The position numbers were made by a program, and so were the translations under genes. A stretch of 54,161 bases of DNA from contig CALWTD010000017.1 in the NCBI GenBank assembly GCA_944384395.1, positions 1 to 54,161 of the forward strand, written 5' to 3'. The notes beneath the pieces are model-generated. The model saw only the letters and a program-made list of their open reading frames with translations. It was not told the origin of the DNA and ran no database searches. Within the stretch, counting starts at the first letter, position 1. Every line of letters starts with the position of its first letter. Below, piece by piece: positions 45,097-53,148 of the stretch. The DNA comes from an uncultured Clostridia bacterium (GTDB lineage: Bacteria > Bacillota > Clostridia > Christensenellales > UBA1242).

Positions 45097-46995
45097 TTAG
45101 TCAGTTATAATCACAACAGTATCATTGTAATTTACTTGTGTACCTGCTGGTGGCAATTGCTTTACGATTGTTCCACCTTCACCGTCAACTTCGTAACTTA
45201 CACCCATAGAATTTAATGTTGTACAAGCGTTTAACAATGACATATTAACCAAATTTGGCATTTTAAAATATTTTGATTCCACTTGTTTTATAGGTGCAAT
45301 ATTTAAATGGTCAAACATTTTTGAAAATATTTCTTTTGCATATGGTGAAGCAACAACGCTTCCATAATATGCACCTGCACCCGGTTCGTCAACCAAAAGT
45401 AGCATAACATAATCTGGATTACTAGCAGGATAAGTACCAATAAAACTAGAAATATATTTGCCTCTTGCAATTGCTCCATTTTCATATTTTTGCGCTGTAC
45501 CTGTTTTCCCACCAACATCATACCCTTCAACAAAACTATATTCTTCTGTTTTATTTACAACTTTTTTTAACATTTCGTTTATTATTTTTGATGTACTTTG
45601 TGATATTACTTGCCTTTTTACGTTTTGTGTTGCAAAAGTTTTAATAACATCAGCGTTAGATGTTGTCTTTTTTATAATTGTTGGAGTATACAAAGTTCCA
45701 CCATTAACAACTGCAGAAACAGCAGTTACAAGTTGCAGTGGTGTAACAGCAATCGCTTGACCAAATCCAATTCTGGCTAAATCAACATTTTTAACACTTG
45801 TCTCATTCATTAATATTCCACTGCTTTCTGACGCAATTTCTATGCCTGTTTTACTTCCAAGTCCAAAATTTTTTAAATAATTATAAAAAGTTTGCGTTCC
45901 CATTCTTTGAGATAATGCCATAAACACGCAGTTACATGAATTTACTAACCCCGTTGTCAAATCCTGAGACCCATGTCCTGTTGTTTTCCAACATTTAATT
46001 TTTTGACCATCAACAATGCTATAACCACTACAATAAAAATGGTCATCTAGTTTTGCATTGCCACTTTCAATAGCCGATGACATTGTTAATATTTTAAATG
46101 TTGAACCAGGTTCGTAAACATCAACAACAATTTTATTTTTTGTCATTTCCATAAGCAAACTTGCATCATCTCTTGGAATATCGTTTAAATTAAAACTAGG
46201 TTTTGAAGAACTTGCCACAATTTCTCCATTTCTAGCGTTCATAATAATACATGAAGCAGATTTGCATTTTTGTTCAACCATTATCTTTTCAAGGGTATCT
46301 TCGACAATTTTTTGAATGTTTACATCTATTGTTAAGTAGATATTATCACCACCAACAGGCTCAATATAAGTTCTAAGTGAGTTTTCAATTTCTTTTCCTT
46401 GCAAATCACTTTGCACTAAAAAATAACCATTTTTACCCGACAATACTTCATTAAAATATGCTTCAATTCCTGCTTGACCAATATTATCAATTGTTGTAAA
46501 GCCCAAAATTTGTGTTAATAAATCACCATAAGGATAGTATCTTTTTATACTTTCAGATAAAAATACACCTTTTAAATCTTCTTTTGCAATTTCTTTTGCA
46601 GTATTTGCATCAACCTGTAATTTTACCAAAACTTCGGATACTGTTTTGATATTTACTTTATCATATAAAACATTGTAATCCATATTTAATTTTTTACTTA
46701 ATACACTTGCAACTTTGGTTGCATCAGTAACTTCCCTTCCCCTTACATATATGTCATAGGTTGTAAAAGAAACCGCCAAAGTTGCTCCGTTTGCGTCATA
46801 AATTTTCCCTCTTTCAGCAGTTATTTTTAAATCTCTTGTCCACTGATTATATGCTTTTAATTGTAAAAAACCACTATTAAAAATTTGAACATAAGCAAGT
46901 CTTGCAATCAGTGCAAAAAAAAGAAAGGATATCGCAAGTATAAATGCAGATATCCTCTTTCGTAATGAATGTAATGAAAACTCATTATCAGTCAA
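45097..46995 (-). CDS. spoVD: Penicillin-binding protein, SpoVD/FtsI type, with one PASTA domain
   Basis: A class B transpeptidase that cross-links septal or spore-cortex peptidoglycan. It has one N-terminal membrane helix (about 12-35) and a dimerisation domain. The transpeptidase motifs are Ser298-x-x-Lys301 (GSTFK), SCN (353-355) and KTGT (497-500). One C-terminal PASTA domain (from MPNLVNMSLLNACTTLNSMG) is as in SpoVD. I place the start at the TTG at 46995, seven bases after GGAGG; an in-frame TTG at 47010 overlaps that site. It follows the FtsL-like gene. No mraY follows; dnaG does. It may serve both division and sporulation. Confidence 0.88.
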   Translation of the reverse strand: MTDNEFSLHSLRKRISAFILAISFLFFALIARLAYVQIFNSGFLQLKAYNQWTRDLKITAERGKIYDANGATLAVSFTTYDIYVRGREVTDATKVASVLSKKLNMDYNVLYDKVNIKTVSEVLVKLQVDANTAKEIAKEDLKGVFLSESIKRYYPYGDLLTQILGFTTIDNIGQAGIEAYFNEVLSGKNGYFLVQSDLQGKEIENSLRTYIEPVGGDNIYLTIDVNIQKIVEDTLEKIMVEQKCKSASCIIMNARNGEIVASSSKPSFNLNDIPRDDASLLMEMTKNKIVVDVYEPGSTFKILTMSSAIESGNAKLDDHFYCSGYSIVDGQKIKCWKTTGHGSQDLTTGLVNSCNCVFMALSQRMGTQTFYNYLKNFGLGSKTGIEIASESSGILMNETSVKNVDLARIGFGQAIAVTPLQLVTAVSAVVNGGTLYTPTIIKKTTSNADVIKTFATQNVKRQVISQSTSKIINEMLKKVVNKTEEYSFVEGYDVGGKTGTAQKYENGAIARGKYISSFIGTYPASNPDYVMLLLVDEPGAGAYYGSVVASPYAKEIFSKMFDHLNIAPIKQVESKYFKMPNLVNMSLLNACTTLNSMGVSYEVDGEGGTIVKQLPPAGTQVNYNDTVVIITD

Positions 46996-46999
46996 AGTA

Positions 47000-47812
47000 T
47001 TAGCCTCCAAATAAATTTTTTAACCAATTACAAATCTTATCAAACCAATTACTTTCTTGTTCGTAGGCTGTTGTGTCTTCAAGTGGTTGTGGTGTTATTG
47101 GAATAATTTCATCTATTGGCAACAACGAACCATCTTCTGGGTTTGGTGGCGTTTGGTTAACATTGTCATCAAGTTTTCCAATTTTTGTTAAATATTCAAT
47201 AATATTTACTTGATATTCTTCGCCTTTTTTAATTTCAGTAGCAATTTGAGAAGTTGTAGAAGAAATTTCCACTGTGTTACCAATTATCCAACCTCCTAAA
47301 ATTGCGAGCAAGCAACAGAAAACACTCGTTAATAACCTAAATTTAAATTTATAATCATTTGATTTTTTTGAATATGTACTCAATTCTTTTTCTATAACTT
47401 CTTCGCCGGTTTGCTCCAATGATAAACTAGAATTATAAAGTGTTTCCACTTTTTCTTCTATTTCTTCTTTATTCTCTCCTGTATTTTCTAATTCTTCTTT
47501 TTGTTGATTTTCTTGTTTTTCTTCTTTTTGTATAGTTTCAATTGGTTTATTTTCTTTTTTTAATTGCTTTTCAACAACCGTTGATTTAGTATAATCAGGA
47601 GCGTTGTTACTGTGAGATACATCATCTTGAGTTTCTACTTGTTTTTCAACATTTGTATTTTGCAAAATTTCTTTTGAAAAAAGATTTAATTTTTTTAAAG
47701 TTTCATCTTGTTCTGCACTAGTTTGCTCAACTTTTTCATTTTCTTCTTTTTCCAAAACAGCAGTTCTAGCATAATCTCTTATTTTTTGCAATTTTGAATT
47801 ATCTTGTCCCAT
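47000..47812 (-). CDS. Single-pass membrane protein in the FtsL position
   Basis: A 270-residue protein with a long, highly charged cytoplasmic N-terminus (1-156, Glu/Lys/Gln-rich), one membrane helix (about 159-180) and an 85-residue outer tail rich in Pro, Glu and Asp, ending in an amphipathic WFDKICNWLKNLFGG. It lies between rsmH and the class B penicillin-binding protein, exactly where ftsL is found, and shares FtsL's single-pass topology, but lacks a convincing outer leucine-zipper coiled coil. AAGGAG precedes the ATG. An FtsL role is inference from position. Confidence 0.7.
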   Translation of the reverse strand: MGQDNSKLQKIRDYARTAVLEKEENEKVEQTSAEQDETLKKLNLFSKEILQNTNVEKQVETQDDVSHSNNAPDYTKSTVVEKQLKKENKPIETIQKEEKQENQQKEELENTGENKEEIEEKVETLYNSSLSLEQTGEEVIEKELSTYSKKSNDYKFKFRLLTSVFCCLLAILGGWIIGNTVEISSTTSQIATEIKKGEEYQVNIIEYLTKIGKLDDNVNQTPPNPEDGSLLPIDEIIPITPQPLEDTTAYEQESNWFDKICNWLKNLFGG

Positions 47813-47830
47813 AATATAATTACTCCTTCT

Positions 47831-47849
47831 TTTGTAATTTTATTACAAA
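47831..47849. promoter_or_regulatory. Palindrome over the predicted start point of the FtsL-like gene
   Basis: TTTGTAAT (47831-47838) and ATTACAAA (47842-47849) form a perfect 8-base inverted repeat with a three-base gap, immediately after the -10 box. It could be a repressor site or an mRNA 5' hairpin. Confidence 0.5.
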
Positions 47850-47850
47850 T

Positions 47851-47879
47851 AATTTATCACATTTTTACAACATTTGCAA
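47851..47879 (-). promoter_or_regulatory. Sigma-A promoter of ftsL-like-spoVD
   Basis: On the minus strand TTGCAA (47874-47879), 17 bases, TAAATT (47851-47856) with an extended TG. It lies in the 99-base gap after rsmH. Confidence 0.55.
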
Positions 47880-47911
47880 TTAACAAAAATAAAAAATGTG
47901 TGAACTTAAAT

Positions 47912-48835
47912 TTATATTTTTTCAATTATTCTCAATTTTGCAGATGTTGACCTTGGATTTTCCTTTTGTTCTTCTTCACTTGCAATAATTGGCTTTTTAT
48001 TAACTAAATTTATTGTTTTTTTATGTCCACAAATACATATAGGTGTTTTTGGTGGACACAAACAATCGGTAGCATTAATTTTAAAAACATTTTTAACAAT
48101 TCTATCTTCAAGTGAGTGAAAGGTTAAAATTGCCATTTTTCCACCACTTTTTAGTTTTGTAATTAAAAAGTTAATAGTTTCAAACAAAAAATCAAGTTCC
48201 TTATTTACTTCTATTCTAATTGCTTGAAATGTTTTTTTATGAGCACCATTTCTTGTGTATACAACTTTTGTTGGCATACTTTTTTCAATAATTAAAGCAA
48301 GTTCTTTTGTTGTTTTAATTGGTCTATTTTTAACAATGTTTTTTGCAATACTACTTGCATATTCTTCTTCTCCATATTCTTTAATAATTCTTGTTAAGTG
48401 TTGTAAAGAATATGAGTTAACAACTTCATATGCAGAAAGTTGTTGTGATTGATCCATTCTCATATCAAGTTTTGCATCAAATCTAAAACTAAATCCCCGT
48501 TCTTTATTGTCTAGTTGATACGAACTTACACCTAAATCAATTAAAACTCCATCTAAACTTTCAATTTTTAAATCATTTAATACATTTTCAATATTTTTAA
48601 AATCAGACTTAACAAGAATAACATTTTTATAGTCTTTTAATCTTTCTTTACAAACATTTATTGCGTCTTGATCTTTATCAATACCAATAAGAAGTCCTTT
48701 ACTACTAAGTTTTTTTATAATTTCTTTAGAATGTCCTGCACCACCAATAGTACAATCCAAATAAATACCATCGGGGTTTATAGAAAGCCCCGACAGTATC
48801 TCTTTTAACATTATAGGTTTATGAATAAATTCCAT
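47912..48835 (-). CDS. rsmH: 16S rRNA (cytosine-1402-N4)-methyltransferase RsmH (MraW)
   Basis: Methylates C1402 in the ribosomal P site. The SAM-binding GIYLDCTIGGAGHSKEI (residues start DGIYLDCT), the acceptor HKPIMLKEIL N-terminus, and the C-terminal NPRSTSAKLRIIEK are diagnostic. The start is the ATG at 48835, one base after the upstream stop, with GAAGGA seven bases before it; an open frame extending to 48907 lies within the upstream gene. The length is 307 residues. It is the first recognised gene of the division cluster; mraZ is absent. Confidence 0.96.
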   Translation of the reverse strand: MEFIHKPIMLKEILSGLSINPDGIYLDCTIGGAGHSKEIIKKLSSKGLLIGIDKDQDAINVCKERLKDYKNVILVKSDFKNIENVLNDLKIESLDGVLIDLGVSSYQLDNKERGFSFRFDAKLDMRMDQSQQLSAYEVVNSYSLQHLTRIIKEYGEEEYASSIAKNIVKNRPIKTTKELALIIEKSMPTKVVYTRNGAHKKTFQAIRIEVNKELDFLFETINFLITKLKSGGKMAILTFHSLEDRIVKNVFKINATDCLCPPKTPICICGHKKTINLVNKKPIIASEEEQKENPRSTSAKLRIIEKI

Positions 48836-48836
48836 T

Positions 48837-51737
48837 TTATCCTTCGTTTTTTGGCAATTTTGATAACAAATCCAACCAGTCAATTTGTCCTTGTGGATAA
48901 TCGTCAATTAAATCTGTTACATAAGTGCCTATATTTTCATCATTTTCTACAAATTCAAGCATTGCATCATATGATTGTTTAAACACACCATCACTGTTTG
49001 CATTATCTTGAAGTTTGTTTAAAAGATTGGCAAGATTTTCTGCATTCTCGCCTGTTGCCATATCTTGTAAATTAAAGTCTGGTGCTGTGATGTCTGTTAT
49101 AATTTCACTAACAGCACCTAAAACATCAACAACTTGTGAAATTTCGTCACTATCTAAACTACTTATTATTGAAGTTATAACATCTCCATATGGTCCAACA
49201 ACTTGCTTTATTTGTTCATTTATTTTGTTTACAACCATAACGCCAATTGGTTCAAATATTTTGCTTTTCATAAGTGGCTCAAATATATTTGTTAAATCTG
49301 CACTGTTTATTTGTTCAAAAATAGTTTTCCAACCGTCTTGTTCGTCGCCTATTTGGATTATATACTCAATTAAAGCAAAACTTTGATTATCAACAATAAT
49401 TTGTTTGTTTAAAAGTTCATCAACTATTGGCGTAATTTTTTCAAATTCATTGTTGAACGAAAATGTGCTTTCTTTAAAACAAGCAAAATTAACATATTGA
49501 GAAAACTCAGTATTTATTAAGGCATCAACAAAGTTTGTGTAAATACCTTCAACATTTTTGCCATTAACTTGTTTATCTGCAAATAATAAAGAATTTTTCA
49601 CAAAGTCCATGCAACTACCAAGTTGAACCAAATTGGAATTTAATATTGTTTTAAAAGGATTCTCGTATAAATCGTCTATATTTAAATTTTGAACATATAA
49701 TGCAATATTATCAATAAAAGAAAAAATATTTTCCTTTTCACTCTCACTATGCAAGTATTCATAATTTATGTCGCCAAGTTTTGTGCTCCCATCAATTTTT
49801 GAACCCAAATCGTTTATAATAATATTTAATTTCTCAAAACCAAAATCAATAATTTTTTTACAAGCATTGCTGTTGTATAGTGGTTCTATAATTTGTCTAA
49901 TAAGAGTTTTATTTTGTCCGTTAACTTCAGTTTTTTGTGTTAAATTTCTTAATATTTTTGTAATATTTTCATTAGTTACTTCGTATTTATCGCCAACTTT
50001 ATCAATATAACTAATTATTTTTGATTCATCAATTTTTTCTAAAACTTCACTTAATATTTTTGATTCATTAAGCCAAGTGTTATCATTTTTTAAAATTTCA
50101 AAATCAATAAATTTTTGGTATTCTGTTGAAGTGAGTGCAGTCATTATATTGTCGTATATTTCTGTGTCATTAAATACTGCCATTTTTTGCACAACATTCA
50201 TTGCAGAACCTATATTTGTTACAATATTTGATAAATTCATATCAAATAACAATCTATAATCATTTTTAATTGCATTAAAATCAACATCTACAAAATCCTT
50301 CATCAAATTAATTGCATTACTTAACAAATTTTGCACTTCTGCTTTTTTCAATGTAGTTTTATTGTCATTTATATCTATTCTGCCGATGTTTAATGTTTCA
50401 TCACTTGTCATTTCTTTTAATGTTTCTTCAACTTTATCGACACCAATATTTAATACATAAATAACACCCTTGTTAAGTGCCTTTGAATTAAATAATTGCT
50501 CTATTAAATTGTTAAACACTTTTTTATTGTCATTTGTTAAAATATTTAAAATATTTTTCAAATTTTTATTTGTAAATGTTTTCTCGCCAAGTGGCATTTC
50601 ATCAAATAATTTACTTTCAACTAAAATTTTGCAAGAACCAACAATAGAAGACAACTCAGTTTTTAAATTATTCATAACATCATCATTAGATTTTATTTCA
50701 CTTTGAATTGATTTCAAAAGCTCAGTTAAATCTTGATTGTTTTTAATATCTTGCAATTCTAGTATTTTATCAAATCCATAATCAACAAGTTCGGGCATTG
50801 TCGCTTTTAGTATATTAGAATTAAAAATGTAATTTATGGCATTATCTAATTTATTATAATCTAAAACTTTTAACGTTTCTAAACTAGAAAAATCAACATT
50901 AAATAAAAACTCAACATTATCATAAACTTTTGCTATGTTTATAACTTCTGTTCTTAATGAAATTTTAATATTTTCGACAGTTATTGTTGAAACATTGTTA
51001 AAACACACATCGTCAAAATTTAAAAATCCACTCATTTTTGCGATTGCAGAAGAACCATATGCATCAAAAATATTTTGTATTTCAACAGGAATATAATCTT
51101 TTATAAATTGTGCTGATGGCGAGATGTTAGAATTTTGAATTTGTTCCTGTGCCTGAACAGTTGACATAGTTAAATCATTCACCATTCCAATCAATCCACT
51201 AAATGGCAAAAAAGTAATAAAAACAAAAACCAAACCTTGCAATGCACCTATTAAACCGCCTAAAATTCTATATTTTTTTGTTTTAACCTTTATTACATTT
51301 CCTTTCTCGTCTTTTATTTTTTCATCTTTTTTAATAAATACTGATGCTAAAACTAAATAAACTATCCAAGACAAAAATGCAAAAACATAAGTAAGAATAA
51401 CAAAAATAAAAACATTGCCAACCATCAGAGGAATATTTTGAATTAAAACCTGCATTGTGGGACTTGCATTTGTTACTTCTGCAATTTGTGGCGAACTATT
51501 TAAATATGACAATATAATATCATTTAAACTCATTAAACTTCCATTATAAGTTATTTTTATTTGCATAATAGATTTTGAAATTACGGGCGTTAAAAAAATA
51601 GCAAATACAACAGCCACAATAAAACAAATAAATTTTAGTCCAGATTTCTTTAAGCCTTTAAGTCCAATCAAAAAACCAACAACAATAAATAAGGCAAAAA
51701 CTATGTTAAGAATTAAAATTATTAGTCCTTTATCCAC
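48837..51737 (-). CDS. Giant CvpA-like membrane protein with internal repeats
   Basis: A 966-residue protein. Residues 1-190 hold four membrane helices (about 3-27, 33-52, 104-134, 158-185) with the CvpA-type GGLIGALQGLV. The remaining 770 residues are soluble, acidic, helical, and contain repeats. One repeat element is LIEQLFNSKALNKG (411), IIEPLYNSNACKKI (616) and IFEPLMKSKIFEPI (818), about 200 residues apart. A second is IMTALTSTEYQKFIDF (531) and FVDALINTEFSQYVNF (736). A weaker copy starts near 301. The start is GTG with AGGAG upstream. It lies directly upstream of rsmH, where mraZ would be expected. The location of the repeat region is unclear; function unknown. Confidence 0.75.
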   Translation of the reverse strand: MDKGLIILILNIVFALFIVVGFLIGLKGLKKSGLKFICFIVAVVFAIFLTPVISKSIMQIKITYNGSLMSLNDIILSYLNSSPQIAEVTNASPTMQVLIQNIPLMVGNVFIFVILTYVFAFLSWIVYLVLASVFIKKDEKIKDEKGNVIKVKTKKYRILGGLIGALQGLVFVFITFLPFSGLIGMVNDLTMSTVQAQEQIQNSNISPSAQFIKDYIPVEIQNIFDAYGSSAIAKMSGFLNFDDVCFNNVSTITVENIKISLRTEVINIAKVYDNVEFLFNVDFSSLETLKVLDYNKLDNAINYIFNSNILKATMPELVDYGFDKILELQDIKNNQDLTELLKSIQSEIKSNDDVMNNLKTELSSIVGSCKILVESKLFDEMPLGEKTFTNKNLKNILNILTNDNKKVFNNLIEQLFNSKALNKGVIYVLNIGVDKVEETLKEMTSDETLNIGRIDINDNKTTLKKAEVQNLLSNAINLMKDFVDVDFNAIKNDYRLLFDMNLSNIVTNIGSAMNVVQKMAVFNDTEIYDNIMTALTSTEYQKFIDFEILKNDNTWLNESKILSEVLEKIDESKIISYIDKVGDKYEVTNENITKILRNLTQKTEVNGQNKTLIRQIIEPLYNSNACKKIIDFGFEKLNIIINDLGSKIDGSTKLGDINYEYLHSESEKENIFSFIDNIALYVQNLNIDDLYENPFKTILNSNLVQLGSCMDFVKNSLLFADKQVNGKNVEGIYTNFVDALINTEFSQYVNFACFKESTFSFNNEFEKITPIVDELLNKQIIVDNQSFALIEYIIQIGDEQDGWKTIFEQINSADLTNIFEPLMKSKIFEPIGVMVVNKINEQIKQVVGPYGDVITSIISSLDSDEISQVVDVLGAVSEIITDITAPDFNLQDMATGENAENLANLLNKLQDNANSDGVFKQSYDAMLEFVENDENIGTYVTDLIDDYPQGQIDWLDLLSKLPKNEG

Positions 51738-51749
51738 ATTTATCTCCTT

Positions 51750-52448
51750 TTATTTTGTAATTTTAACTAATTTATTTTTTAATAAATCACATGAAGTTAA
51801 GTAAAAATTTATGCCAAACAATTTTTCATATAACTTATATTTTCCTAAACATGCGTGAATATGTCCAAAAATACAAAAATCGACATTATATTCTTGCAAT
51901 AATTTTATAATTTCATTATTTTCTTTATTTGAGTTGTATGGTGGATAATGAAGCATACATATAATAATTTCACCATTAGTCTTTAAATGTTTTGCACTTT
52001 CTAGTGCCATTTTTAATCTTATGAGTTCTCTGTTATAAATCTTTTTATCTTCACTAGTTGCAAATTGTTTTTCTGGAACAGTCCATCCACGTGTACCACA
52101 AAAAATATATTTTCCTATTTTAATTGCATCGTTTTGTAATGCAAAAGAATTGTTTGGTAAACTATTTCTCACTGCCGAAATACTTTGCCACCAATAGTCG
52201 TGATTTCCTCGAATAAAAATTTTATATCCTTTTAAATCATCAAAATACTTTAGGTCATTTTTGGCTGTTTCCAGTTTCATTGCCCAAGATATATCCCCAC
52301 ATATAATAACAACATCTTCTTCTTTAACCTTATCTTTCCAATCTTGTTTTATTTTTTCTTGATAATCAGTCCAATCTCCACCAAAAATTTCCATTGGTTT
52401 TTCACCACTATTGCAAAGATGAAAATCGCTTATCGCATACACTTTCAT
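51750..52448 (-). CDS. Metallophosphoesterase
   Basis: A 232-residue calcineurin-like phosphoesterase. The metal motifs appear in order: AISDFHL, CGDISWAM, GNHDYWW, MLHYPPYN and FGHIHAC. The substrate is not evident. The start is the ATG at 52448 (MKVYAISDFHL); an open frame extends 18 codons upstream into yqeY. It lies 11 bases after yqeY and 12 bases before the CvpA-like gene, so the three are probably co-transcribed. Confidence 0.88.
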   Translation of the reverse strand: MKVYAISDFHLCNSGEKPMEIFGGDWTDYQEKIKQDWKDKVKEEDVVIICGDISWAMKLETAKNDLKYFDDLKGYKIFIRGNHDYWWQSISAVRNSLPNNSFALQNDAIKIGKYIFCGTRGWTVPEKQFATSEDKKIYNRELIRLKMALESAKHLKTNGEIIICMLHYPPYNSNKENNEIIKLLQEYNVDFCIFGHIHACLGKYKLYEKLFGINFYLTSCDLLKNKLVKITK

Positions 52449-52459
52449 AAATATTCTCT

Positions 52460-52882
52460 TTAAATACTCTTTAAAACTTCTTGTACTAATCTCATATCGC
52501 ATTTTCCTGCGTAGTTTGTTTTAAAATATTTCATTACATTTGGTATTGATTTATCATCTAATTTCAAAATAATATTTTTTATTTCTTCACTGTCCATCAT
52601 TTTTGGTAAATATTTTTTTACAATTTCAATTTGCTTTGAAATGTTATTAGCTTCTTCGTTATTATTTACTTTTTTATAATTTTCTAATTCATCAGAAAGT
52701 TCCTTAATAGTTTTTTGCAAAATTTGTACAGCATCAACATCAGTAAGTTCTAAATGTTGTTCTCTTTTTTTGATATTCTCAAGCATAAATTTATTCAATA
52801 AAACACTATATATACTTCTTGCCACAGTGTCCTTTTCTTTTATTGCCATTACATTGGCTTTTTTTATTTCATCATATATCAT
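52460..52882 (-). CDS. yqeY: GatB/YqeY domain protein
   Basis: A 140-residue YqeY-family protein, homologous to the tail domain of the GatB amidotransferase subunit. It shows the typical LRS-like KEKDTVARSIYSVLLNKF start, the central ELTDVDAVQILQKTIKEL and the C-terminal NAGKCDM-like NYAGKCDMRLVQEVLK. It may interact with tRNA-charging enzymes. Two adjacent ATGs exist; the second, at 52882, lies six bases after AAGGAG and is preferred. It begins the minus-strand operon leading to rsmH. Confidence 0.9.
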   Translation of the reverse strand: MIYDEIKKANVMAIKEKDTVARSIYSVLLNKFMLENIKKREQHLELTDVDAVQILQKTIKELSDELENYKKVNNNEEANNISKQIEIVKKYLPKMMDSEEIKNIILKLDDKSIPNVMKYFKTNYAGKCDMRLVQEVLKSI

Positions 52883-52906
52883 CATAATCTCCTTAACATC
52901 TTTATT

Positions 52907-52935
52907 AGAATAACACAACATAAAAAATAACACAA
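52907..52935 (-). promoter_or_regulatory. Possible promoter of yqeY with a 10-base direct repeat
   Basis: On the minus strand TTGTGT (52930-52935), 17 bases, TATTCT (52907-52912), with TG nearby. The ten-base word TTGTGTTATT occurs twice with a 17-base period (52926-52935 and 52909-52918), covering both promoter boxes. Confidence 0.45.
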
Positions 52936-53037
52936 CTTTTATAATAAATTTGTCTGCAAACAAAAGCATAAAAATAATTTGACCTACAATATAAAAATAG
53001 TACATAATTGAATAATTATTCAACTAAATTGTCTTAT

Positions 53038-53088
53038 AGTTGAAATATAAATCAATTTTGTGGCGCAATTTTTGATTTATGTGCAACT
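53038..53088. promoter_or_regulatory. Large imperfect palindrome between yqeY and degV
   Basis: AGTTG (53038) and CAACT (53084) enclose ATAAATCAA (53047-53055) and its exact complement TTGATTTAT (53072-53080), with a further TTG/CAA pair near the centre. It lies just upstream of the degV promoter. It could be an operator or a folded RNA element. Confidence 0.5.
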
Positions 53089-53095
53089 AAAATAA

Positions 53096-53124
53096 TTGAT
53101 ATATAAAATAAGATAATATATAAT
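53096..53124 (+). promoter_or_regulatory. Sigma-A promoter of degV
   Basis: TTGATA (53096-53101), 17 bases, perfect TATAAT (53119-53124). It lies 24 bases upstream of the degV ATG. Confidence 0.7.
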
Positions 53125-53148
53125 AAAATAGTTTACAAGGAGAAAAAA

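Noticed and set aside
48836..48907. A longer rsmH starting at 48907
   Set aside because: The extra 24 codons lie inside the upstream gene, and a good GAAGGA site precedes the ATG at 48835.
52883..53023. A hydrophobic N-terminal extension of yqeY
   Set aside because: It is intergenic DNA in frame; AAGGAG and the family N-terminus place the start at 52882.
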